Assembly (NCBI RefSeq): GCF_012395185.1
Contig: NZ_JAAZTU010000010.1
Coordinates: 1-64,000, forward strand
DNA length: 64,000 bases
Reading direction: 5' to 3'
From: Vibrio aestuarianus
GTDB lineage: Bacteria; Pseudomonadota; Gammaproteobacteria; Enterobacterales; Vibrionaceae
A model generated the notes under the pieces. The model saw nothing but the letters and a program-made list of their open reading frames with translations, made no database searches and was not told where the DNA came from. Position numbers and translations under genes: made by a program. Positions 1 through 7,190 of this stretch are shown piece by piece; the stretch's first letter is position 1, and each line of letters begins with the position of its first letter.

Positions 1-460
1 GTTTTTTCCTGCTCTGGCGTGAGATTAAGCAATACCTCCAGAGTTTTGGAACCGCCATAATGTCCGAGTACTTTAACTAATTTGTCGGGGGTGATCCCAA
101 AATTACTTAGCTTTTCCTTTTGCTCTGACGTAAGAGCCAGCACGGCCTGCAGAGTTCTAGAACCACCAGGCTGCCCGACTACACGAATTAAGTTGTCAGC
201 AGTGATCCCCAGATTATTTAGCGTTTCCTTCTGCTCTTGCGTAAGTGTAAGCAATGCCTTTATGTTTATTGAACCACCATCGCATTCCACAATAGAGACA
301 AATTTATCACCTACCACTCTCAAATCATTCAATGTTTTTTCCTGCTCTGGCGTGAGATTAAGCAATACCTCCAGAGTTTTGGAACCGCCATAATGTCCGA
401 GTACTTTAACTAATTTGTCGGGGGTGATCCCAAAATTACTTAGCTTTTCCTTTTGCTCTG
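1..460. repeat. 111-bp tandem coding repeats with a 127-bp exact copy
   Basis: Positions 1-127 and 334-460 are identical base for base. They lie 333 bp apart, which is three 111-bp (37-codon) repeat units. The units between them are diverged. Such perfect identity inside otherwise diverged repeats suggests recent duplication or gene conversion within the array. Confidence 0.9.
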
Positions 461-722
461 GCGTGATACCCAATACTGCATTTAGATTTTTTAGATTTTT
501 TGAACCACTCCCAGCACCGTTTACTAAATTGCTTAATGTATCACCGACAATCCCAAAATCTTTCAGTTGCTGTTGCTGCTCTAAAGTAAGATTCTCCAGT
601 TTTTTCAAGATGTTTGAGCTGACATTGTCCCCTCTGATTTTTGAGATATGGCGCTCTTCAATGCCTATATTCACTAAACTTTGTTGGTCTGTGTTTACTC
701 GACGAGGAGTTGCAATCGTCAT
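1..722 (-). CDS. TALE-like repeat protein, 3' end cut by window edge
   Basis: Reading the minus strand from an ATG at 722 gives 240 residues with no stop before the window edge. After about 20 N-terminal residues the protein is tandem repeats: residues 21-57, 58-98 (41 residues, a 4-residue insertion), 99-135, 136-172, 173-209 and 210 onward (cut). Four repeats share the pattern of 11 residues, two variable residues, then GG, for example ITPDKLVKVLG-HY-GG, followed by a helix and LTPEQ. The variable pairs are HY, CD, QP and HY; the first repeat has DN without GG. TAL-effector repeats have exactly this register (variable diresidue at 12-13, GG at 14-15), but theirs are 33-35 residues long. TALE-like proteins (MOrTL) are known from marine metagenomes. 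DNA binding is inferred. The frame stays open up to a TGA at 921-923 without another ATG or GTG, so 722 is the likely start; the ribosome site is weak. Confidence 0.7.
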   Translation of the reverse strand, partial: MTIATPRRVNTDQQSLVNIGIEERHISKIRGDNVSSNILKKLENLTLEQQQQLKDFGIVGDTLSNLVNGAGSGSKNLKNLNAVLGITPEQKEKLSNFGITPDKLVKVLGHYGGSKTLEVLLNLTPEQEKTLNDLRVVGDKFVSIVECDGGSINIKALLTLTQEQKETLNNLGITADNLIRVVGQPGGSRTLQAVLALTSEQKEKLSNFGITPDKLVKVLGHYGGSKTLEVLLNLTPEQEK

Positions 723-1198
723 ACCCGCCAAATAGGACTGTATCCATGTAGATTGATGAGCTCTTCCTTCACGCTCAGTGTTGCGATCTTGATCCGCAAG
801 TTTCGTCGAAGAGGGTTGTAGAAATGTAGGTAAACCTCTGCAAGGCGAGTGGCTAACCTTCTGTACGGTGAAAGATGGACAGGTTTTTTCACCTTCTACA
901 TCTTTGTGTGTGTTTTTTTTTCAGCAGAAATGGGACTTGCAAACATTTATGACTCCATTAAATAAATATCATGATTATATATGGCGTATTTTGTTAAGTT
1001 TTATTTCTTGAATAGATTTTATTTCGAGAAATATCGTTGATTGCTTATTATCACCATCTTTGCAATCACGAAAGTCAGTATAGTCATAATCTGCATATGT
1101 TTTATTGAAGCGCTAATATATTTATCATCTCACTTACTGATAATCTAACCATTTAATGCATTACATTAAAAAATAAGTAATGAAAGATGGAATTATAA
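723..1198. other. AT-rich gap upstream of the TALE-like gene
   Basis: This 476-bp stretch has no convincing gene. Positions 723-920 are open on the minus strand in frame with the TALE-like gene but offer no ATG or GTG. Positions 930-1198 are very AT-rich and probably carry the promoter of that gene; no clear -35/-10 pair was singled out. Confidence 0.5.
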
Positions 1199-1408
1199 TT
1201 AGTTTATTATACTTTCTTTGGTTATTCTTCGAATTCCATTAAAGGATTTATCTTGACCTTCTAGACATAAGTCAATGACTTCACCTTTGGCGAGATACAC
1301 AATTTGAATATGGTTAGAAAGCTCTCTTAATGCCTCTTTAGGAACTTTATCAAAGGGATCAATTTGACCAACAAACTGAACAATATTTGGCAATAGAGAT
1401 TGTGTCAT
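1199..1408 (-). pseudogene. Truncated cyclic-nucleotide-binding / DUF294 signalling protein
   Basis: The 69-residue product begins like the N-terminus of large (about 600 residues) CBS/cNMP-binding putative nucleotidyltransferases: MTQSLLPNIVQFVGQIDPF, then LAKGEVIDL and EGQDKSF, the start of a cNMP-binding fold. Similarity ends near residue 54 and the reading continues into unrelated sequence to a stop. The CBS and nucleotidyltransferase parts are absent. I read it as a decayed gene whose 3' part was lost, probably when the DNA carrying the TALE-like gene arrived. The family assignment is from memory of the N-terminal signature. Confidence 0.6.
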
Positions 1409-1454
1409 AGCGAATACCTGTGATTAATTAGTATTAATATATAATCAACAAAAT

Positions 1455-1483
1455 AAAAAAGCATACCAATGTATGCTTTTTTT
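1455..1483 (-). terminator. Rho-independent terminator of the GntR gene
   Basis: GCATAC and GTATGC arms flank a 4-nt CAAT loop. A-rich sequence precedes the hairpin and T-rich sequence follows it, so it can work in both directions. It sits 37 nt past the stop of the minus-strand regulator at 1520. Confidence 0.85.
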
Positions 1484-1519
1484 AAAATTAATCACAGAAG
1501 CGTAATACGTCGTTTTGAA

Positions 1520-2239
1520 CTAATTAACGACTGGCAACCGGTGATTCGTCGCCTGCAAATGGTCTGCCGAAGCTTGGCGAGCTTTTTCACTATTACCAGC
1601 CATAATCGCATCGTAGATGTGGCGATGTTCATTAATACAGGTACTTCCTTCCTCAGAAGAGTGCGATATAAAGTTAACAAACATAGTGGTCAAAATGTTA
1701 CCAAACGGCAGGTAGAAATCATTGCCTGTTGAGTTAAAAATCAGACTATGAAATTTTGTATCCACTTCCAACCATCGTTGTTGGTCAAACTCTTCAGCTT
1801 CAGCCACTTCACACATGGCTTGGAAAGCCGCAGAAAGTTCAATCCGTTGCTCTGCCGTTGCATTGCGAGCAGCTAAAGCACAAGCAGCAGGTTCAATGGC
1901 ATATCGGAGGCCGAGAAATTGAAGACAAAATTCATCGTTGTCAGCCAACCCATCCATCCATTCGATAAGCTGAGAGTCTAAAAAGTTCCAGTAAGCTCGG
2001 TTCATAACGCGTGTGCCAATTTTTGGCCTAGACTCCAAAAGTCCTTTGGATGTCAATAATTTAACAGCCTCACGCAACGCAGTTCGACTAACACCAAACT
2101 GTTCACAAAGATCCATCTCCCCCGGAATAATCGAACCTTGGGGTAAATCACCAGAAAGAATGCCACGTGCAATTTCACGAGCAACTTGTACATGCAAACT
2201 ACGTTTTGAATCAGAGATAGAATTAAAAGCACTCGCCAT
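1520..2239 (-). CDS. GntR/FadR-family transcriptional regulator (alginate cluster)
   Basis: This 239-residue protein has an N-terminal winged helix-turn-helix at about residues 12-78 (LHVQVAREIARGILSGDLP, then FGVSRTALREAVKLL) and a C-terminal FCD ligand domain at about 95-230. Putative metal ligands lie in DTKFH and EHRHIYDAI. It belongs to the FadR subfamily, whose members usually repress sugar-acid catabolic genes and are released by an intermediate. It is divergent from a close paralog at 2604 and lies beside the PL17/KdgF cluster, so control of alginate genes by an unsaturated uronate, DEH or KDG is inferred. An operator-like motif lies 22 nt upstream of its ATG. Confidence 0.88.
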   Translation of the reverse strand: MASAFNSISDSKRSLHVQVAREIARGILSGDLPQGSIIPGEMDLCEQFGVSRTALREAVKLLTSKGLLESRPKIGTRVMNRAYWNFLDSQLIEWMDGLADNDEFCLQFLGLRYAIEPAACALAARNATAEQRIELSAAFQAMCEVAEAEEFDQQRWLEVDTKFHSLIFNSTGNDFYLPFGNILTTMFVNFISHSSEEGSTCINEHRHIYDAIMAGNSEKARQASADHLQATNHRLPVVN

Positions 2240-2260
2240 AGGTTACTACTTATTTTTAAT

Positions 2261-2271
2261 ATGTATTATTT
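2261..2271 (+). promoter_or_regulatory. Operator-like site, regulator promoter
   Basis: ATGTATTATTT, close to the TTGTATTA motif found at five other places in the alginate cluster. It lies just upstream of the GntR gene starting at 2239 and may mediate autoregulation. It is the weakest copy. Confidence 0.35.
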
Positions 2272-2515
2272 AACGAAAATTATAGCACTTTATACTCAAT
2301 GGCAACAAACCTACTTTCTATAAACGTGATGTATTTAAGTGCTTTTAAACTGCTATTTTGACTTTCTTGTATCAATGACATGCTCCAATCCTTGCTTGCC
2401 CCCTCTTCCACGTCATCACTGTAACCAATAAGCGTGCACCAAATCACATATCTTGAGCTCAAATCACAATATTTGACCAATGGTTCAGCTTGTCATTTGA
2501 ATTAACAAGGTAATA

Positions 2516-2526
2516 TTGTATTATTT
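2516..2526 (+). promoter_or_regulatory. Operator-like site, second GntR promoter
   Basis: TTGTATTATTT, identical over 11 bases to the site at 9622-9632 before kdgF. It lies about 80 bp upstream of the regulator starting at 2604. Candidate FadR-type half-conserved operator (GTnnnA core). Confidence 0.45.
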
Positions 2527-2603
2527 ATATCATATTGAGGAGCATTTTTGCTTGGTTTTCTAATCATTACGCTTCAAACACAGCACTGCATAAGGTGGCC
2601 ACT

Positions 2604-3317
2604 ATGTCGCTATTCTCCTTGGTTGAAGATTCTAGCCGAAGAATTCATGTACAAGTTGCTAGGCAACTAGCACGAAAAATATTATCAGGTGAGCTTAAAG
2701 AACATTATAAACTGCCTAATGAAATGACACTGTGTCAGCAGCTCGGGATCAGTCGAACTACGTTAAGAGAATCAACAAAATTGGTTTCAGCTAAGGGACT
2801 TATTGAGTCTAAGCCAAAGGTAGGCACTTTAGTTTCTCCCCGTGCACAATGGCAATTTCTAGACCCTCAATTGCTCGACTGGATTCAAGATTTAGACGAT
2901 ATTCAGCCTTTCCTTTCACAGTTTTTAGGATTACGAAAAGCCTTAGAACCAGAAGCTTGTGCACTTGCTGCAACCAATGCCACTGTGGAGCAACGTAAAC
3001 AGCTGTCGATTTTTTTCCAAGAAATGACGCGGGCTGCTAACAGCTTTGATTACGACAGCTGGGCACTCAATGATCATCAGTTTCACCAGACTATTTTTCT
3101 GTCAACAGACAATCAATTTTACATCCCGTTTAGCAATATTTTGTCTGCTATTTTTAAACAGTTTATCGACCATTCCGCCGAAGGTGGTCGATTCTGTTTA
3201 TCAGAGCACAAGGCCATTTACGATGCCATCATGACGGGTAATGCTTCTCAAGCTAGAATTGCTTCGCAACAACTGCTAGATGATGAAAACCAAAAACTCG
3301 CCCATATCGCTAGCTAA
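2604..3317 (+). CDS. GntR/FadR-family transcriptional regulator, paralog
   Basis: A 237-residue protein parallel over its whole length to the regulator at 1520-2239: winged helix (IHVQVARQLARKILSGELK, LGISRTTLRESTKLV) then an FCD domain with DHQFH and EHKAIYDAIM at the same places. An upstream in-frame ATG at 2535 exists, but 2604 is preferred because AAGGTGG lies just before it and the N-terminus then matches the paralog. The two genes diverge from a shared 364-bp region. Having two similar regulators suggests they sense different intermediates or cross-regulate. That is inference. Confidence 0.87.
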   Translation: MSLFSLVEDSSRRIHVQVARQLARKILSGELKEHYKLPNEMTLCQQLGISRTTLRESTKLVSAKGLIESKPKVGTLVSPRAQWQFLDPQLLDWIQDLDDIQPFLSQFLGLRKALEPEACALAATNATVEQRKQLSIFFQEMTRAANSFDYDSWALNDHQFHQTIFLSTDNQFYIPFSNILSAIFKQFIDHSAEGGRFCLSEHKAIYDAIMTGNASQARIASQQLLDDENQKLAHIAS

Positions 3318-3492
3318 CCGATAAGCGAGATATTAAATATCTATTAAACAGAAAGTTGAGCCGCAAGCAACGTGAATTAACTTGCAATAAGCTAGTTGTC
3401 TTTTGCGGTTAAATATCATTGAAGTTCATTTGCGCAATACCATTGTGGCGCACAAAGCCACCTTGTTGTTGCTTTTATTTTAGGTGGTCTTT

Positions 3493-4851
3493 GTGTCTTC
3501 CCAATCTTACCTTCGAAAGAATCTATCACTCGCCTGGCCATTGGCGCTTAATGCCATTTTAATGCAGTCAATGTTAATGATTGATACTCTGCTTGTATCT
3601 CCACTAGGTGAACTTTCTTTAGCAGCTATGGGTATCGCGACGACGATAATTGCGTTTGTATTAGGTATTCAGATGGCTTTGGCTAACGGCACTCAATTAG
3701 TACTAAGTCGCGCAGTTGGTTCTGGGTTAAATACTTCACTATCGAAGGCTTTTTTGTCTGGGTTAATCATCAATTCGTTAGCTGCCATCTTTTTCTGGCT
3801 ACTGTTAACGATGTTTGACCAATCGTTGATCCAATTACTGACCGATGATTCATCGCTTTACGTACAAATCAACAGTTACCTCAGTATTTCCAAATACCTT
3901 GTGTTATTTACCGCACTGACACAGGTGATGATCGCCCTGTTTAATGGCCTAGGAAGGACAAAAATCCCTTTCAAAGGCTACTTAATTGAAATGCCGCTCA
4001 ATGCCTTACTGTCTTTTGTTTTCATACATGGATTTTCTCAATTTGAAGGCATTGGTGTTCAAGGGGCTGCACTTGGAAGTCTTATCGCGATTGGTGTCCG
4101 GTTGTTGTATCTCTCGGTTTGTTTACATTTCGGTTCACACGTTAATCTTGATATCCGCCCTCACTTACCTTCATTAGCTCGTAATATTCGCCAGCACTTC
4201 CTTGAAATTTTTCCAGTTGCGGCAAACATTACCATTCTATCGATAGGGGCCACTATCTATCAGTTAATCTATTCACAACTGAATATTAACGCTTATGTAG
4301 CGATTACACTCGTTATGCCCTGGGTTCGCGCAGGATCTCAATTTATCACGGCCTGGGCTCATTCTTCAGCGATCACCATCAGCCAAGCGATAGGCTCACG
4401 TAAAATGGATAGCCTTGTAAAAGATGTCGATACTAGTATTGATGTTGCGGTTTACATTTCCATTCTCTGTGCAGGGCTTTTTGCAGCAATAAGTGTTGTC
4501 ATTGGTGATATTTACCCAGAGTTAGCGCCATCAACTTACCATGCACTGGCTGCTATTGCTCCGTTATATATCTTTTTACCTATCGTTCGAGGTTATAACA
4601 CGGTGCATGGCAATGTCTTACGAGCCCTAGGAAAAACCACCGATGTCTTTAAGATTAATTTCACTGGTCAGTGGATTATTTCAATCCCGTTATGTGCGTT
4701 GATTGTGCTTGTTTTCGATGGGTCAATTTTTTGGGCCTTCGCGATTCAGCCCTTTGAAGAAATCGTTAAGATGCTGCCGTTCCGGCATTTAGCCAGAAAG
4801 TCACTGAAAGAATTCGATATGCAGAAAGCTGAAAAGCTGATGTATGACTAA
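3493..4851 (+). CDS. MATE-family multidrug/solute antiporter
   Basis: The product is about 452 residues with some 12 hydrophobic segments and the internal two-fold layout of MATE transporters (NorM/DinF type), beginning with SLAWPLALNAILMQSMLMID. MATE proteins export cationic compounds using Na+ or H+ gradients. The GTG at 3493 is preferred to the GTG at 3484 because AGGTGG ends 5 nt before it. It lies between the regulators and the PL17 lyases. A role in exporting or importing alginate products is possible but not shown by the sequence, and the substrate is unknown. Confidence 0.85.
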   Translation: MSSQSYLRKNLSLAWPLALNAILMQSMLMIDTLLVSPLGELSLAAMGIATTIIAFVLGIQMALANGTQLVLSRAVGSGLNTSLSKAFLSGLIINSLAAIFFWLLLTMFDQSLIQLLTDDSSLYVQINSYLSISKYLVLFTALTQVMIALFNGLGRTKIPFKGYLIEMPLNALLSFVFIHGFSQFEGIGVQGAALGSLIAIGVRLLYLSVCLHFGSHVNLDIRPHLPSLARNIRQHFLEIFPVAANITILSIGATIYQLIYSQLNINAYVAITLVMPWVRAGSQFITAWAHSSAITISQAIGSRKMDSLVKDVDTSIDVAVYISILCAGLFAAISVVIGDIYPELAPSTYHALAAIAPLYIFLPIVRGYNTVHGNVLRALGKTTDVFKINFTGQWIISIPLCALIVLVFDGSIFWAFAIQPFEEIVKMLPFRHLARKSLKEFDMQKAEKLMYD

Positions 4852-4945
4852 ATTTATAGCGCTAGCAACTCGATAGGAAAGTGGGTGTTCCTCTCTCCTA
4901 CAGCCTCCACACCGATATTCAAATCCAATATCTAGTTCGTCATAT

Positions 4946-4979
4946 CAAAAAAAGCCAGATAACATCAGCTATCTGGCTT
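4946..4979 (-). terminator. Terminator of the PL17 lyase operon
   Basis: Arms AGCCAGATA (4953-4961) and TATCTGGCT (4970-4978) form a 9-bp stem. On the minus strand it is followed by a run of seven T. It lies 62 nt past the stop of the second lyase. Confidence 0.85.
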
Positions 4980-5039
4980 GGACTTATTTCCGATGTAATC
5001 TCTATCTTCGTTCCCGCAAAGATATGAGTGTCGAAAATA

Positions 5040-7190
5040 TTATAGTTGGGCGAACGCACCTTCCCACGAGAACGTTTCACCACCAAACTCTACCGAATGA
5101 AGCGTATTTTGTTCATTCTCAGCTTGGTTTGAAATGCCGTAGTGGTAAGTGTTACCCGAAGTGGTCTGTATGCGGATAACAGTCCCGACACTGTTATGGC
5201 CCGCAACAGACACAGATTCAACAAGACCGCGAGCACCTACCGATGCCTCTATAGATTCGTTAAAGTAACCGTGAGTTTCTAGTACTGATGCAAACACATG
5301 GTTTTGACCAGACTGACGCAAAATAAATGCAGGTTCGCTCTTTAAGTTAAAGTCTGGATCATTTGCCCCTGTGCGAACAAAAATTACTTCACTCCCTTCA
5401 ACCGCACTAGTGACCATACTGTAGTAACTGTTATCGTGTAACCAACTAACCAGTGAGCTACCTTCCACTTTACCTGACGCAACGTTCCATAGATGTTGGT
5501 AACCGTTATCTTCACCAAGTGGCTTCAACGTACTTTCGATTTGGTAATCAAAATCAGTACGAATAATTTGACCTGAATGATGGACTGGTAAGTCATACTG
5601 ATGCTCTGCATCCGCTTCAATACGGTAGATATCAATCACTAGCGGTTTTTCAAATTCAGGAATTTCAGCAAGAAGCACACTGCGTTGCATATCGACGCCA
5701 GTGTAGTAGTCAGAAATAGAGCCGCTCATTCCTTGTAAAGATTTATTGTTGGCAACAAAGAAATGCTTCTGACCAAACTTAGACTCAGCCAATGCGGTAT
5801 CGAAGTTGTTTTGTGTTTTTTGATCAACCGTTACTGTGTTGTGAGCGACGGTTTGCTTGCAGTAAGATTTATTTTCTGGAATGTAACGACCGCCAAATTT
5901 TGGTTCAACGTTTACCCAACGACCAAAACCATAATCGTGCAACACTTCATGACCACGGTTGAATACACTGAGGTGTAGACCGTCGTAGTGGCCGTGATCA
6001 AGCGCTGAGTGGTACTGGTGATCGCTGCCGTGTTGACCAAACCAGATCAACGCCATGGTGTCGTCGTCTTGATCGTCACGGTGACGAAGAATGCTTACGC
6101 CACCTTTCTCACCTTTAGGGCCATCGGTAACAAACAGGCTTCCCCAATTAAATGCTTTTATATTTTCTGCCTTTGCAACCGCATTAGAAAGTGTTTGACC
6201 AGATGAATGAACCCATACGTCTTGTTGGTGATTTGCCATACCAAGTAAGGTATCCGTTTGCTCGTAACGGTGGTAACACACAGACGTTGCCATGATTACG
6301 CCCTCATCATTGATAGAAATCGTTTTTGATGAATCGTTCAGTGCTGGCAATGTGCCGTCTGGGAATGCCGTTTTAAATACCGCGTAAGAGGTTGTCTTAA
6401 TTACTGAATCGTTGAATTCGTAAATACCAAGCTCTGGCTGGCGACGTTCAATCGCTTCTGCAAACAAGTAGATTGGACGTAGCGAGAAACGGTGGTAGTA
6501 AGGACCTTCCATGTAGTAGCCATCTGGCGAGAACAGTTGGTCAAGTTGCGCGAGGAAACCGCCGCTGACTTTGTCTAGTTTCAGGCCGTAAAGCGCTTTG
6601 TCCACTGACTCTTGATCATTTATCGCGTAACCACAGATACCTACCGCAGCCACTGCCCATAGGCCATGGTTGTGTACGATATCAAAGTCGTGTGCGTAAG
6701 TGACTACGAACATTTCAATCATCTGCTTAAGAAGATCATCTTCAATAAGACGCTTCTGCTCTTCTGAAATCGTGTGATAAATGCAGCTGTAAGCACAAGA
6801 TGCGTACAACATCCACATGTTTTCGTTCAGCGTTTGGTGGAACAGCTTACCTGGAGGATTAGAGTCACGGCTTACGTTGCTTTCAAGCGTTGGATAGACC
6901 GTTGCGTACGCGGTAAGCATATCCACGATATAATCACGATATTTCGCTTGTTCGGTAATGAGAAACAGACGACCCGCAAGATCCATATGGATATAGTTTT
7001 GCTTATGGCGATTATGCTCATAGCCGCCACCTTCACCATGACCTGGCACTTCAATGCCAACTTCCGCCATATAAGCGTCAGTTTGTTTAATATCACGCGC
7101 AAGCGCTTTTCCTAACAGGCTATCCTTGCCAAGATCTTTACGAAGCTCTGCGGCTTCTTCAAAGTTAAGTAATAGTGGTTGATAGCTCAT
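5040..7190 (-). CDS. PL17 oligoalginate lyase (second in operon)
   Basis: This 716-residue enzyme belongs to polysaccharide lyase family 17, which releases unsaturated monouronates from alginate oligosaccharides. Visible family features are HNHGLWAVAAVG near residue 173 (the catalytic Asn-His pair of the alginate lyase domain), GYYMEGPYYHRF near 222 (catalytic Tyr region) and a C-terminal heparinase II/III-like beta domain with HYDGLHLSVFNRGHEV and AHNTVTVD. The start at 7190 follows AGGAG and overlaps the upstream lyase stop as TAATG, so translation is coupled; longer in-frame N-termini overlap the upstream gene and are unlikely. There is no signal peptide, so it acts in the cytoplasm. It is a paralog of the preceding lyase. 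Confidence 0.93.
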   Translation of the reverse strand: MSYQPLLLNFEEAAELRKDLGKDSLLGKALARDIKQTDAYMAEVGIEVPGHGEGGGYEHNRHKQNYIHMDLAGRLFLITEQAKYRDYIVDMLTAYATVYPTLESNVSRDSNPPGKLFHQTLNENMWMLYASCAYSCIYHTISEEQKRLIEDDLLKQMIEMFVVTYAHDFDIVHNHGLWAVAAVGICGYAINDQESVDKALYGLKLDKVSGGFLAQLDQLFSPDGYYMEGPYYHRFSLRPIYLFAEAIERRQPELGIYEFNDSVIKTTSYAVFKTAFPDGTLPALNDSSKTISINDEGVIMATSVCYHRYEQTDTLLGMANHQQDVWVHSSGQTLSNAVAKAENIKAFNWGSLFVTDGPKGEKGGVSILRHRDDQDDDTMALIWFGQHGSDHQYHSALDHGHYDGLHLSVFNRGHEVLHDYGFGRWVNVEPKFGGRYIPENKSYCKQTVAHNTVTVDQKTQNNFDTALAESKFGQKHFFVANNKSLQGMSGSISDYYTGVDMQRSVLLAEIPEFEKPLVIDIYRIEADAEHQYDLPVHHSGQIIRTDFDYQIESTLKPLGEDNGYQHLWNVASGKVEGSSLVSWLHDNSYYSMVTSAVEGSEVIFVRTGANDPDFNLKSEPAFILRQSGQNHVFASVLETHGYFNESIEASVGARGLVESVSVAGHNSVGTVIRIQTTSGNTYHYGISNQAENEQNTLHSVEFGGETFSWEGAFAQL

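Noticed and set aside
82..735. Plus-strand frames of 103 and 106 codons at 82-393 and 415-735
   Set aside because: They are opposite-strand shadows of the TALE-like repeats; the minus reading gives clean 37-residue repeats with conserved motifs.
740..900. Integron attC site next to the TALE-like gene
   Set aside because: No attC core or VCR-like palindrome could be recognised.
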